64,000 nucleotides of DNA, from assembly GCF_012271785.1 (NCBI RefSeq), contig NZ_JAAWVT010000002.1, forward strand, positions 248,001 to 312,000, in the 5' to 3' direction. Position 1 is the first letter of the stretch; every line of letters begins with the position of its first letter. The notes below the pieces were generated by a model. The model was given only the letters and a program-made list of their open reading frames with translations, was not told where the DNA came from and did not search any database. The position numbers were made by a program, and so were the translations under genes. This DNA is from Paeniglutamicibacter terrestris. Lineage in GTDB: Bacteria; Actinomycetota; Actinomycetes; Actinomycetales; Micrococcaceae. Positions 26,254 to 36,119 of this stretch are shown here, piece by piece.

Positions 26254-27132
26254 ATGGATATTTCCGAGATCTGGAGCACCGTCTTCAGCTTCCAGGACTA
26301 TGCCGAGATCCTGCCTTTGGTCAGCAACTCGCTGATCGCCGGTGCCTTGCTGGGCCTGGTCGGTGGCATGATCGGCATCTTTGTCATGCTGCGCGATATG
26401 GCCTTCGCCGTCCATGGCATTGCCGAACTCTCCTTCGCCGGTGCTGCCTTCGCGCTTTTGATCGGCACCAACGTTGTGCTGGGCTCGCTGGTTGGATCGG
26501 TGCTGGCCTCACTGGTCTTGGGATTGATGGGGGCTGCAGCGAAAGACCGCAACTCCATCATTGGTGTCCTGATGCCCTTCGGCCTCGGCCTGGGAATCTT
26601 GTTCCTGGCGCTGTACGAGGGACGTAGCGCCAACAAGTTCGGTCTGCTCACGGGTCAAATCGTTGCCGTCGATACCGTGCAGCTGGGTTTGCTGGCGGTG
26701 TGCTCGGTGGTCGTTGTGGTGGCCCTGATTGCGATGTGGCGCCCGTTGACCTTCGCCAGCGTTGACCCGGCGGTGGCAGCGGCCCGTGGCATCCCCGCTG
26801 GCAGGCTGTCGGTGGCGTTCATGGTGGTCCTGGGCCTCTCCGTCGCCCTGTCCATCCAAGTTGTCGGTTCCCTGTTGGTGCTGGCACTGCTGATCACTCC
26901 GGCCGCAGCAGCCATCCGGGTGACTTCCAACCCGGTGCTGACGGTGAGCCTGTCGGTGGCCTTCGCCATGACTTCCGTGGTGGGCGGCATCCTGTTGGCC
27001 CTCGCGGGATCCCTGCCGATCAGCCCCTACGTCACCACCATTTCCTTCCTGATTTATCTGGTGTGCCGGCTCATCGCCTGGCGCAAGGACAAGGTGCGGC
27101 ATTCGGAAAAAATGGCGGTAGTAGCCGCCTAG
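26254..27132 (+). CDS. metal ABC transporter permease (ZnuB-like)
   Basis: A 292-residue ABC-3 family permease with about eight membrane spans (NSLIAGALLGLVGGMIGIFV, then segments through to YVTTISFLIYLVCRLIAW). I take the ATG at 26254, seven bases after the ATPase stop, with AAGGAG further up; the longer frame upstream only overlaps the ATPase in another frame. Conserved features are RDMAFAVHGIAELSFAGAA and LVVALLITPAAAAI-like helices. It is the last gene of the importer; a strong terminator follows. Confidence 0.9.
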   Translation: MDISEIWSTVFSFQDYAEILPLVSNSLIAGALLGLVGGMIGIFVMLRDMAFAVHGIAELSFAGAAFALLIGTNVVLGSLVGSVLASLVLGLMGAAAKDRNSIIGVLMPFGLGLGILFLALYEGRSANKFGLLTGQIVAVDTVQLGLLAVCSVVVVVALIAMWRPLTFASVDPAVAAARGIPAGRLSVAFMVVLGLSVALSIQVVGSLLVLALLITPAAAAIRVTSNPVLTVSLSVAFAMTSVVGGILLALAGSLPISPYVTTISFLIYLVCRLIAWRKDKVRHSEKMAVVAA

Positions 27133-27161
27133 TCGCCCTCAGCCCAACCAACAGTTGGAGC

Positions 27162-27208
27162 AATGGCGTGTGTTGGCCCCTTATTCGAGGGGGCGAACAC
27201 ACGCCATT
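27162..27208 (+). terminator. terminator of the metal ABC operon
   Basis: AATGGCGTGTGTT and AACACACGCCATT, with inner G/C pairing, form a long stem followed by TT. It lies 30 bp past the permease stop. Confidence 0.85.
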
Positions 27209-27343
27209 TTGGTGCCAGCGTCAATACGCCGTTTGCGGGAGGCGACCAGCGGAGTTCAGCGCGACTTTGACCACGCCATATCGGCCCTCATAGTGGCCTA
27301 CACATCGGCTTTCACCGCGGTTCCCCAGGATGATTGACTCGCC

Positions 27344-27922
27344 GTGAGCATCGGTCCAGTCTTGTCGTGGGATCTCAATCCCGATCCAAGTGCCACATCA
27401 GCTAAAGAGGCGATCGTCGTGGACACCAGAGACAAACTGCCAGCCATCACCCTGCAACCCGAGGCAGGGGAGCGCCGTTGGTTCTACGGAGGTGGCGTGC
27501 ATCTCTGGAAGCCCACCGAGGCCCAAACTGCCGGAGCTTTTTTACTCTTCGAGGATCAGCTCGAGAAAGGCAAAGACACGCCCCTGCACACGCACCCGGC
27601 GTCCGACGAGACCATGATCGTACTCAGCGGTGAGATCGTGATGCATTTAGATGGGTACGAGTCACGGATTGGTGCCGGTGGGATGGTGATGGCGCCACGA
27701 GGTATGGCCCACGCGTTTAAGGTGACGCAGGACGCCACCAGGGTGTTGTGCCTGCATACGCCGGGGGTCTGTCAGGCGTTCTATTGGGACGCCAGCGTGA
27801 AGCTTGAAGCAGGGGCCCCGGGTGTCGGCCCGGTGGACTTTGGCCGCGTTGTGGCGTCGGCACAACGCAATGGGGGCATCAATATTGTGGGCCCATCGCC
27901 ATTTGCTAGCACCGACGCTTAA
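27344..27922 (+). CDS. cupin-domain protein
   Basis: A 192-residue protein from a GTG at 27344. One cupin barrel at about 60-150: motif 1 is HTHPASDETMIVLSGEIVMH (H-x-H-x5-E type metal ligands) and motif 2 is GGMVMAPRGMAHAFKV. This resembles quercetin-dioxygenase-like or small sensory cupins. The metal ligands are intact, so a metal site is likely; the substrate is unknown. It sits alone between the metal importer's terminator and the convergent zur-like gene. Confidence 0.8.
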   Translation: MSIGPVLSWDLNPDPSATSAKEAIVVDTRDKLPAITLQPEAGERRWFYGGGVHLWKPTEAQTAGAFLLFEDQLEKGKDTPLHTHPASDETMIVLSGEIVMHLDGYESRIGAGGMVMAPRGMAHAFKVTQDATRVLCLHTPGVCQAFYWDASVKLEAGAPGVGPVDFGRVVASAQRNGGINIVGPSPFASTDA

Positions 27923-27981
27923 GATTTCGCCGGGGGATGGAGACCGGGACGGGTCAAGGCACCGGTGCTCGGTGTTTCTGT

Positions 27982-28425
27982 TTAGACGTCGGCGGTCTTG
28001 GTGGCCTGAGCGGCCGTACACGCCGGGCAGATTCCGTAGATCTCCACGGTGTGAGTGGGTGCGGTGTAGCCGTTTTCCTCCGCGACGCGGGCGGCCCATT
28101 TCTCCACCGCGGGGGCCTCAACTTCTACCGCCTTGCCACAATTGCGGCAGACCAGGTGATGGTGGTGATGCTCGATGAGACACTGACGATACATCGCCTC
28201 GCCCTCGTCATTACGCAACACATCGACCATGCCGTCCTCCGCCATGGAGAGCAGCAGGCGATACACGGTGGCCAGGGAAACCTTGTCACCCTCGTCAACA
28301 AGCCAGCGGTGAAGTTCCTGCGCCGTGACAAAATCATCAACCTGCTCCAGCGCGGCATTTACTGCCAAGCGCTGCTTGGTTACGCGCTGTTCGGAACTGC
28401 GCCGTTCGGTAGCAGGATTTGTCAT
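27982..28425 (-). CDS. Fur-family transcriptional regulator, probably Zur
   Basis: A 147-residue protein from the ATG at 28425 (AGGAG upstream; an in-frame start at 28518 adds a non-conserved 31 residues). Winged helix with TVYRLLLSMAEDGMVDV, then the metal-sensing part HHHHHLVCRNCGK and a second C-x2-C near the C-terminus (CPACTA). The paired CxxC sites are the structural zinc site of Fur/Zur. Location near the ZnuABC-like operon favours Zur, repressing zinc uptake when zinc is ample. Fur or PerR cannot be ruled out by motif alone. Confidence 0.85.
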   Translation of the reverse strand: MTNPATERRSSEQRVTKQRLAVNAALEQVDDFVTAQELHRWLVDEGDKVSLATVYRLLLSMAEDGMVDVLRNDEGEAMYRQCLIEHHHHHLVCRNCGKAVEVEAPAVEKWAARVAEENGYTAPTHTVEIYGICPACTAAQATKTADV

Positions 28426-28592
28426 GTGTTGCGGCACTCCTAGTAGATCGGTACAACACCCGTACTCGTGGCGAATCGACCGCCATTGGTTCGGGACTCG
28501 GGGGCAGACACCGGGCATCTTGAGTTTACCAGCGGTGCACCAAACCGGGCGATGCTGGTGTCCGGGGCCCCACAGTGTTTAGGGTGGGAGAC

Positions 28593-29270
28593 ATGGAGAT
28601 CACCAAATTTAACCACGCCTGCATCAAGGTTCAATCGCAGCACCGCACGTTGGTGATCGACCCGGGCAATTTTTCCCCGAGTCATCAGGCCCTGCAAGGA
28701 GCCGAAGCCGTCCTGATCACCCACGAGCATGCCGATCATTGTGATCTGGACGCGGTGCTGGCTGCTATGGCCGCTAACCCCGAGTTGCCGGTGTTTGCGC
28801 CATCGGCGCTGGCGCCCACCATCGTGGCGGCGGCACGGGCGGCCGGGGTGTCAGAGGCGGCAGCTCGGATCCATGCGGTGGTGCCGGGCATGAATTTCAC
28901 TGCCGCGGGAATGGAAATTTCTACCCACGGAGGGCTCCACGCGGTGATCCACCACTCGATGCCCGCGGTGAGCAACGTCGGATACTTCATCAACAAGAAC
29001 CTGTTCCACCCCGGAGATAGCTACCAGGTGCCCGAGGGTATCTCCATTAGCACCCTGCTGATCCCCGCTCACGCACCTTGGGCGAAGATCGGTGAAACCA
29101 TCGAATTTCTGTCCATCGTGGGGGCACCGGTGAACATCCCCATTCACGACGGACTGCTCAACGATCGTGGACTAGCCCTAGTGGATCGCCTGCTGGGTGC
29201 GAAAGCTAGTGCGCAGTCGCTGAACTATCACCGGATTCTCAACGGCGAAGCACAATCCGTGGACGATTGA
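28593..29270 (+). CDS. UlaG-like metallo-beta-lactamase-fold hydrolase
   Basis: A 225-residue protein. The ATG at 28593 follows AGGGTGGGAG. It has the zinc motif HEHADHCD (HxHxDH), MEITKFNHACIKV at the start, the DPGNF loop, and FHPGDSY with the later ligands, typical of the UlaG/UPF0173 group of metal-dependent hydrolases. Natural substrates vary and are mostly unknown. It is divergent from the zur-like gene with a 167-bp gap. Confidence 0.85.
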   Translation: MEITKFNHACIKVQSQHRTLVIDPGNFSPSHQALQGAEAVLITHEHADHCDLDAVLAAMAANPELPVFAPSALAPTIVAAARAAGVSEAAARIHAVVPGMNFTAAGMEISTHGGLHAVIHHSMPAVSNVGYFINKNLFHPGDSYQVPEGISISTLLIPAHAPWAKIGETIEFLSIVGAPVNIPIHDGLLNDRGLALVDRLLGAKASAQSLNYHRILNGEAQSVDD

Positions 29271-29277
29271 GCGGGCG

Positions 29278-30390
29278 CTATTCCCAGCGTCCGGTGCCCA
29301 GCAGGCGCTGGATCCGTCCGTCATATTCGGCAGGGTCCAGCCCCGCGGAGGCCAGCCAAGCATCGTTGTAATAGGTGGTGGCGTAGCGATCGCCGCTGTC
29401 ACACAAAAGCGTCACCACCGAACCACGTTCACCCTTGGCCAGCATGGAGGCGATGATCTGCCAGGCCAGCCAGAGGTTGGTGCCGGTGGAAGGCCCCGAG
29501 CGCAGTGCCGCAAAATCACTCAAATGCCGCATGGCAGCCACGGAGGCGGCATCCGGAACGGTGGCCATAAAGTCGATGATGCCCGGGACAAAACTCGGTT
29601 CGGGCCGCGCCCTCCCAATGCCCTCAATCCGGCTGGCAGTTCCCGTGGCTGTTTGCGGGTTGCCCCCGGAATTATGCGCCTCCCACGCGGGAAGGAACGC
29701 CGAACCCTGCGGGTCAGCAACCGCCAGACGCGTTGGATGGCGATGGTAGCGTGCATAACGCCCGATGGTGGCAGAGGTTCCGCCGGTGCCGGCACCCACC
29801 ACGATCCACGAGGGGATGGGGTGTTCCTCGGCGGCCAGCTGCCCGAAGATCGACTCGGCGATGTTGTTGTTACCCCGCCAGTCCGTCGCCCGCTCGGCAT
29901 AGGTGAATTGGTCCATGTAGTGCCCGCCGGTGGCAGCGGCCAACCGTTCGGATTCGGCATACACACTGGAAGGATCCTCCACTAGATGGCAGGTGCCTCC
30001 GGTGGCCTCGATCAGGGAGATTTTCTCCGGGGAGGTGCCGGCGGACATGACGGCGATAAACGGCAGGCCGAGCAATTGGGCGTAGTACGCCTCGGACACC
30101 GCGGTGGATCCGGAGGATGCCTCCACAATCGTCGTCCCCTCGGTGATCCACCCATTCACCAGACCATAGAGGAACAAGGAGCGGGCCAAACGGTGTTTCA
30201 GGCTGCCGGTCCGGTGCGTGGATTCGTCCTTGAGGTACAGATCGATGCCCCACGCAGCCGGCAGTGAAAGCTTGTGCAGGTGGGTGTCGGCCGAGCGCAT
30301 GGCTTCGGCCTCGATGGTGCGTACCGCCGCGTCAACCCATGATCGGGAGGCGGAAGGCTCGGGCAATAAAATCAAGGGTGTTGTATCCAC
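29278..30390 (-). CDS. cds1: PLP-dependent cysteine synthase-fold enzyme, likely L-cysteine desulfhydrase
   Basis: A 370-residue fold-type II PLP enzyme from a GTG at 30390. The Schiff-base Lys65 is in [18 protein letters not shown] binds phosphate, and GAGTGGT is the glycine loop. Overall it resembles mycobacterial Cds1 rather than CysK/CysM: the region after the Lys reads [12 protein letters not shown] and there is a ~30-residue C-terminal extension ending [13 protein letters not shown]. Cds1 degrades cysteine to pyruvate, ammonia and sulfide. It is divergent from a mercaptopyruvate sulfurtransferase gene, which fits cysteine sulfur handling. A cystathionine or cysteine synthase role is less likely. 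Confidence 0.8.
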   Translation of the reverse strand: MDTTPLILLPEPSASRSWVDAAVRTIEAEAMRSADTHLHKLSLPAAWGIDLYLKDESTHRTGSLKHRLARSLFLYGLVNGWITEGTTIVEASSGSTAVSEAYYAQLLGLPFIAVMSAGTSPEKISLIEATGGTCHLVEDPSSVYAESERLAAATGGHYMDQFTYAERATDWRGNNNIAESIFGQLAAEEHPIPSWIVVGAGTGGTSATIGRYARYHRHPTRLAVADPQGSAFLPAWEAHNSGGNPQTATGTASRIEGIGRARPEPSFVPGIIDFMATVPDAASVAAMRHLSDFAALRSGPSTGTNLWLAWQIIASMLAKGERGSVVTLLCDSGDRYATTYYNDAWLASAGLDPAEYDGRIQRLLGTGRWE

Positions 30391-30507
30391 CCGAGTAAGC
30401 CTACCGAGCCGGACGCCGGGCCGTGGGACCCCGCGAGTCTGCGGGGGAACTAGGCTGGAAGAAGGGCGGGCAGCGGGCCAGCGAAATAGACACGGGAGCA
30501 GCCGAGC

Positions 30508-31371
30508 ATGGAACGAATTCACCAAACATTGATCTCAGCGGACGAATTGTCGACGCTGCTGAAAACCGATGCCGATGTGGTGCTGCTAGATGTGCGCTGG
30601 AAGCTGGGTCAAAACGTTGGCAGTGGACACAGCGACTACTTGGCCGGCCACCTACCCACAGCGGTCTTTGTTGATCTGGAAGCCGATCTTGCCGCGCCGG
30701 CTCACCCGGCCGCGGGCCGCCACCCGCTGCCCTTGCCGGGGGACCTGGCCGCCTCCGCGCGCCGCTGGGGAATCAACACCCATTCCATCGTGGTGCTCTA
30801 CGACGCCACCGGTGCTCTGGCCGCGGCTCGCGGCTGGTGGCTATTGCGCCATGCGGGACTCAGCCAGGTGCGGGTGCTGAATGGCGGTCTGGGTGCCTGG
30901 AGCTCCGCGGGATTGCCTCTGGAAACCGGTGAGGTGACCCCCGGGGCGGGAAATGTCGCGTTGGGTTGGGGCAACATGCCAGTCATCGAGCTGGAGGACG
31001 TTTTGAGCTACCCCGAGCACTCAATCCTGGTGGACTCCCGGGCCGCCGAGCGCTACCGTGGCGAGCAGGAACCGGTTGACCCGCGTGCCGGGCACATCCC
31101 GGGCGCCGTGAACAGGGCCACCACCGAGAACCTCGATGCGAACCAGCACTTTGTCGATGCGGATATATTGCGTCGTCAGTTGGCGGAGCTGGGCATCAGA
31201 GCTGGTGCGGCGGCGCCGAAGGTTGCCGCCTATTGCGGATCAGGGGTGACCGCCGCGCACCAGATTCTTGCGCTGGAATCCATCGGCGTGCAGGCAGCTC
31301 TCTACCCGGGCTCGTGGTCACAATATTGTGCTGATGCCGCACGCCCGGCAGCCACGGGTCCGCTGCCCTAA
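30508..31371 (+). CDS. sseA: 3-mercaptopyruvate sulfurtransferase (rhodanese family)
   Basis: A 287-residue tandem rhodanese. The inactive N-terminal domain (~1-140) has DVRW and [12 protein letters not shown]; the C-terminal domain (~155-287) has [25 protein letters not shown] and the active Cys243 in [14 protein letters not shown] marks mercaptopyruvate rather than thiosulfate preference. It transfers sulfur to acceptors such as cyanide or thioredoxin. ATG follows a GGGAG site. The divergent neighbour is the likely cysteine desulfhydrase. Confidence 0.88.
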   Translation: MERIHQTLISADELSTLLKTDADVVLLDVRWKLGQNVGSGHSDYLAGHLPTAVFVDLEADLAAPAHPAAGRHPLPLPGDLAASARRWGINTHSIVVLYDATGALAAARGWWLLRHAGLSQVRVLNGGLGAWSSAGLPLETGEVTPGAGNVALGWGNMPVIELEDVLSYPEHSILVDSRAAERYRGEQEPVDPRAGHIPGAVNRATTENLDANQHFVDADILRRQLAELGIRAGAAAPKVAAYCGSGVTAAHQILALESIGVQAALYPGSWSQYCADAARPAATGPLP

Positions 31372-31557
31372 GCCACCGGCGGTTCCATCACGTTCTGCCG
31401 GCATCATCCACATGCTCGGTGCACCGGGTGATTGATAGGCTCATGGTTAGAGGTGCACGGAACCTCGTCTTCGGTGTGGTCGTCAGGCTTCCGCCGTGCC
31501 GCAACACCTATGTTTCTCGATTTCGCCGTATTGGGCGAGAACCCCCAAGGAGGGTGC

Positions 31558-31986
31558 ATGAGCACGCTGTTTACCAAGATCATCAATGGCGAGATTCCCG
31601 GGCGCTTTATCTGGAAGGATGATCGTGCGGTGGCGTTCTTGTCCATCGGCCCGATCACCAACGGCCATACCCTGGTGGTGCCGCGTGAAGAGATTAATGA
31701 GTGGACCGACGCACCGGCGGACTTACTCGATCACCTGATGCTGGTGGCCGGACACATCGGCCGCGCCCAGAAGGCTGCCTTCGGCTCCGAGCGGGCCGGG
31801 CTGATGATCGCAGGATTTGAGGTGCCGCACCTGCACGTGCATGTGTGGCCCACCAATTCGCTGGCCGATTTCGATTTGGCACGTGCCGAGATCGACCCGG
31901 ATCCGGCCAGCCTCGACAATAACGCGCAGCAGCTGCGCGCCGCCCTGCGCCTCGATGGCCACGGAGATTTTATTCCGGACGCCTAG
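31558..31986 (+). CDS. HIT-family nucleotide hydrolase
   Basis: A 142-residue Hint-type protein. The ATG at 31558 has a strong AAGGAGGG site; an in-frame ATG upstream at 31432 lacks one. It contains TLFTKIINGEIPGRFIW, TNGHTLVVPREE and the triad HLHVHVWP (HxHxH). These enzymes hydrolyse phosphoramidate bonds of nucleotides such as AMP-lysine. A strong terminator follows. Confidence 0.9.
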   Translation: MSTLFTKIINGEIPGRFIWKDDRAVAFLSIGPITNGHTLVVPREEINEWTDAPADLLDHLMLVAGHIGRAQKAAFGSERAGLMIAGFEVPHLHVHVWPTNSLADFDLARAEIDPDPASLDNNAQQLRAALRLDGHGDFIPDA

Positions 31987-32031
31987 GCGACAGCGCTCGG
32001 CCAGTGATGCTCGGCGCAGTACCGAACATCA

Positions 32032-32080
32032 AGATGCCCACCTCGAGCGATTCGTCCAGAATCATTCGAGATGGGCATCT
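32032..32080. terminator. bidirectional hairpin terminator
   Basis: AGATGCCCACCTCGAG pairs, with few mismatches, to TTCGAGATGGGCATCT. It lies between convergent HIT and hrpA. Confidence 0.75.
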
Positions 32081-32114
32081 GTCGGTTGAGAACAGGTGAT
32101 GAAGCCACGCCGCC

Positions 32115-35100
32115 TTAGGACGCGGCGGCCAGCCCCTCACGCATGGCAACGCGGATCCGTTTGGCCGACACCGAGTACGCGGTCCCCAGTTCCTGAGCGA
32201 AGAGCGAGACACGGTATTCCTCCAGCATCCACTTCACCGCAGCCAAGGGCGCCGGGGTGCGAGTGCCGGGCACCAGCTGAGACAGGGCGGCATCGTAGTC
32301 ATCCTCGAGGGATTGGATGTCGGTTATGGCCACGTTGTCACGATTCGCCGCGCCGCCGGCCAACTTTTCCAGCCGCTTTTCGATGGCGGAGATGTACCGG
32401 GGCAACTGCGCCAGCTGTGCATATCCGGTGTTGGCCACAAAGCCGGGGTAGACCAGCTGCCCGAGCTGCGACTTCACGTCGTTCAGGGCATTAATCAGCG
32501 CCATCGAGGAGACCGACTTGATCTCCTTGTTGATCCGCCGGGCACCGGAGAGCACCTTCTCGACGATGGCCGTGACGCTAAAGACGGTGTCGATGAGTTC
32601 GGCACGGACCTGCTCGTACAAGGCCTCAAACTCCACCTGGGTGAAGGGCAGGGTCTCGGGGACCAACTTGTCCACCGCCGCCATGGTGCAGTCGCGAATC
32701 AATTCGTCCACGCTGCCATGCGGGTTCTGGGTAAAGACCAGCTTTTCCAGATTGTTCAGGTGATCAAGGACGTAGCGCGCGGGGGAGGGCACCTTCAGCA
32801 GCAGCAAACGGATCACGCCGGTGCGGTGGGCAGCCAGCTGCTCCACCGGATTGCGGAAGACGGTCAGGCGTACCGAGGTTTTGTCATCGAGCAACGCCGG
32901 GTAGGCGGTGACCTGTTGACCGGCGACCTGGGTGACCACCTTGGGGGTGATGACCCCGTTGTTGCCCACCGACGCGTCCCAGTCGCTCAAACCGGTGCGC
33001 TCCCACAGCGTGGTGGCCACCGCCGAGCCCGCGGATCCACGCCGGGCACCGGAGGTAGAAGCGGGCATGGAGGCACCCTTAGGCGCCTTGGAGCCGGCAG
33101 CACCCTTGGCGCCCCGCGCCCCGTTGGCAGTCCCCGGCGCACCGGGGAGCGCGGCACCGGGCTTGATGCCCAGGGACCTGGCCAGAGCGGAGCGGTTGGC
33201 CGCGGCCAGGGACTGCTGCAACACGGCGAGTTCCTGAGACTCATCAAGCACCTTCGACTCGGCATCAAGGATGGTGAAGGTGAAACGCAGGTGCGCCGGC
33301 AGGGCATCCCAATTCCAGGAACCGGGTTCGATAACCACACCCTTGAGCCGGCGGAGCACTAGCTCCAGCGAGGCCGCCAGATCGTCGGTCTCCGGATTAA
33401 AGTCCGCTTCAAGCGCGGCCACGGCGGTGCGAGCCACATCGGGAGCGGGCACAAAGTTTTTCCGGATCACCTTGGGCAGTGACTTGATCAGCGCGGTGAC
33501 CAGCTCCACGCGCAGCCCCGGGATGAGCCAACGGAAACGCACGGGATCCAGCTGGTTCAAGAAGAGCACCGGCACCCGTACCGAGACGCCATCGGATTCT
33601 CCGGCGCGGGCGGCGGGGTTGTATTCGTAGACCAAGTCAAGATCTAGCGTGCCGTGACGCCAGGTACGTGGGTAGGCTGCCTCATCAAGTTCCGTGGCGT
33701 CCGCCTGGAGCATGTCCTCCGGGTTGAAGTCCAGCAGCGTGGGATCGTCATGCCGAGCTGCCTTCCACCAGCGGTCAAAGTGCCGCTCGGAGAGGACATC
33801 GGCGCCCAGGCGCGCATCGTAGAACTCGAAGAGGTCATCGTCGCTGACCCGCAGATCGCGCCGGCGCATGCGGGTCTCGAGTTCCTCAATGTCTTCGAGC
33901 ACCCGGCGGTTGCGGGCAAAGAACTTGTGGTGCGTCTTCCAATCACCCTCCACCAGCGCGTTGCGGATAAACAGTTCACGGCAGAGCTCGGGGTCAACCC
34001 GCGAGTACTGGATACGGCGCCGCGGGACGATCGGCAGCCCGAAGAGCGTGACCTTCTCGTATCCCATGACCGCACCGGCATTGCGTGACCAATGGGGTTC
34101 GGAGTAGTTGCGCTTGAGCAGATCTCCGGCAATCTCCTCCACCCATTTGGGATCCAGCCGTGCCACGGTGCGTGCCCAGAGCCGGGATGTCTCCACCAGC
34201 TCGGCGGCCATGACCCACTCGGTGGACTTTTTGAACAGTGCGGAACCGGGGAAGACGGAGAAGCGGGTACCGCGGGCCCCCACATATTCGCGCTTGCGCT
34301 CATCCCAGGAGCCCACGTGCCCCAATAGTCCGGCCAGCAGGGAAATGTGGATGGCGTCCTCGTTGGTCGCCGGGTCCACGGGCTCTGGGGAGATGGTGAT
34401 GCCCAGCGGTTTGGCCAGCTGGCGCAGCTGGGTGAACAGGTCCTGCCATTCACGCACGCGTAGATAATTGATGTATTCGTTTTTGCATAGTCGCCGGAAA
34501 GCGGAGGAGGAGAGTTCCTTCTGCTGCTCCTGCAGGTAGCGCCAGAGATTCAGCAGTGAGGAGAAGTCCGACTTCGCATCCACAAAACGCTTGTGCATTT
34601 CTGCCGCGCGTTCGCGCTTGCCCGTTTCCTCACTGGGGCGCTCACGCGGGTCCTGAATGGAGAGGGCAGCGGCGAGCACCATGACTTCCTTGGCGCAGCC
34701 GCGGTTGCTTGACTCAACAATCATGCGACCCAGACGAACATCAACCGGCAACTGGGCCAGCTGCGAACCGATTTTGGTGATGGATGCATCGGTTCCGGTG
34801 TTCAGGGCACCAAGTTCGCGCAGCAGCGCGATGCCATCATTGACGGACTTGGCATCGGGGGGTTGGACAAAGGGGAAGTCGGCGACGTCGCGTGCGGTGC
34901 GCACCACGCCCATCGAACTCATCTGCAAGATCACCGCGGCAAGATTGGTGCGCAGGATCTCCGGGTCGGTGAACTCCGGGCGGGAGGTGAAGTCCTCCTC
35001 GGAGTACAGACGGATGGCGATGCCGTCGGATACGCGGCCACAACGCCCCGAACGCTGGTTGGCGCTGGCCTGGGAGACGCGCTCAATGGGCAGACGCTGC

Positions 35101-36119
35101 ACCTTGGTGCGGTGCGAATAGCGTGAGATGCGGGCGGTGCCGGTGTCGATGACGTACTTGATGCCCGGCACCGTCAGCGAGGTTTCCGCGACGTTGGTAG
35201 CCAACACGATCCGTCGGTTCTTGCCCGGATTAAAGACCTGGTGCTGCTCGGCCAGGGAAAGCCGCGCAAAAAGCGGCAGAATCTCGGTGCCGGCCAAACG
35301 TCGGTTGGTCTGTACCCGGGCACGTAAGACCTCGGCGGCATCGCGGATCTCGCGCTCGCCGGGGAAGAAGATCAGGATGTCACCCGGCGCCTCGGTGGCC
35401 AGTTCATCTACGGCCTCGGCGATCGCATCAAGCGGGTCCCGATCCTCCACCGCCGAGTCCGGATCAAGTTCGTCCTCGTCCATACCATCGGCGGGGTTCA
35501 GCGGGCGGTAGCGCACTTCCACGGGGAAGGTACGTCCGGAGACCTCGATGATCGGTGCCGGGATCGGCTCTTCACCCTGTGGCCCTTCGGCGGCGAAGTG
35601 TTGTGCAAAGCGCTGCGGGTCGATGGTGGCGGAGGTGATGACAATTTTCAGATCCGGGCGCTTGGGCAGGATGCGGCGCAGGTAGCCCAGCAGGAAGTCG
35701 ATGTTCAGGCTGCGTTCGTGGGCCTCATCGATGATGATCGCGTTGTACTTCTTGAGCAGCTTGTCGCGCTGGATCTCGGCCAGCAGGATGCCATCGGTCA
35801 TCACCTTGACCTGGGTGGCGCGGGAGACTTCGCCGGTGAAACGCACGTGGAAGCCCACCTCGGCGCCGATGGTGGTGCCGAGTTCTTCGGCGATGCGCTC
35901 GGCGACGGTACGTGCTGCCAGCCGGCGGGGCTGGGTGTGCCCGATCATGCCGCGTTCGCCCATGCCCAACTCGAGGAGCATCTTGGGCAGCTGCGTGGTC
36001 TTTCCGGAACCGGTTTCACCGGCGACGATGACCACCTGGTTGTCCTTGATGGCGGACATGATGTCATCGCGTCGCGCGGATACGGGAAGGGCTTCGGGAT
36101 AGGAAATCGTCAGGGCCAT
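32115..36119 (-). CDS. hrpA: DEAH-box RNA helicase HrpA
   Basis: A 1334-residue helicase. Walker A is GETGSGKT (34-41), DEAH at 131-134, SAT at motif III, and QRSGRCGR in motif VI. The helicase-associated HA2 and OB regions follow, then the long C-terminal DUF3418 domain seen in HrpA-type proteins. A Gly/Ala/Lys-rich linker (GAPGTANGARGAKGAAGSKA) interrupts the C-terminal part. HrpA resolves stalled, collided ribosomes in E. coli; function here is by homology. Ribosome binding site is weak (GGGTCATC). Length is near the family norm of ~1300. Confidence 0.95.
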   Translation of the reverse strand: MALTISYPEALPVSARRDDIMSAIKDNQVVIVAGETGSGKTTQLPKMLLELGMGERGMIGHTQPRRLAARTVAERIAEELGTTIGAEVGFHVRFTGEVSRATQVKVMTDGILLAEIQRDKLLKKYNAIIIDEAHERSLNIDFLLGYLRRILPKRPDLKIVITSATIDPQRFAQHFAAEGPQGEEPIPAPIIEVSGRTFPVEVRYRPLNPADGMDEDELDPDSAVEDRDPLDAIAEAVDELATEAPGDILIFFPGEREIRDAAEVLRARVQTNRRLAGTEILPLFARLSLAEQHQVFNPGKNRRIVLATNVAETSLTVPGIKYVIDTGTARISRYSHRTKVQRLPIERVSQASANQRSGRCGRVSDGIAIRLYSEEDFTSRPEFTDPEILRTNLAAVILQMSSMGVVRTARDVADFPFVQPPDAKSVNDGIALLRELGALNTGTDASITKIGSQLAQLPVDVRLGRMIVESSNRGCAKEVMVLAAALSIQDPRERPSEETGKRERAAEMHKRFVDAKSDFSSLLNLWRYLQEQQKELSSSAFRRLCKNEYINYLRVREWQDLFTQLRQLAKPLGITISPEPVDPATNEDAIHISLLAGLLGHVGSWDERKREYVGARGTRFSVFPGSALFKKSTEWVMAAELVETSRLWARTVARLDPKWVEEIAGDLLKRNYSEPHWSRNAGAVMGYEKVTLFGLPIVPRRRIQYSRVDPELCRELFIRNALVEGDWKTHHKFFARNRRVLEDIEELETRMRRRDLRVSDDDLFEFYDARLGADVLSERHFDRWWKAARHDDPTLLDFNPEDMLQADATELDEAAYPRTWRHGTLDLDLVYEYNPAARAGESDGVSVRVPVLFLNQLDPVRFRWLIPGLRVELVTALIKSLPKVIRKNFVPAPDVARTAVAALEADFNPETDDLAASLELVLRRLKGVVIEPGSWNWDALPAHLRFTFTILDAESKVLDESQELAVLQQSLAAANRSALARSLGIKPGAALPGAPGTANGARGAKGAAGSKAPKGASMPASTSGARRGSAGSAVATTLWERTGLSDWDASVGNNGVITPKVVTQVAGQQVTAYPALLDDKTSVRLTVFRNPVEQLAAHRTGVIRLLLLKVPSPARYVLDHLNNLEKLVFTQNPHGSVDELIRDCTMAAVDKLVPETLPFTQVEFEALYEQVRAELIDTVFSVTAIVEKVLSGARRINKEIKSVSSMALINALNDVKSQLGQLVYPGFVANTGYAQLAQLPRYISAIEKRLEKLAGGAANRDNVAITDIQSLEDDYDAALSQLVPGTRTPAPLAAVKWMLEEYRVSLFAQELGTAYSVSAKRIRVAMREGLAAAS

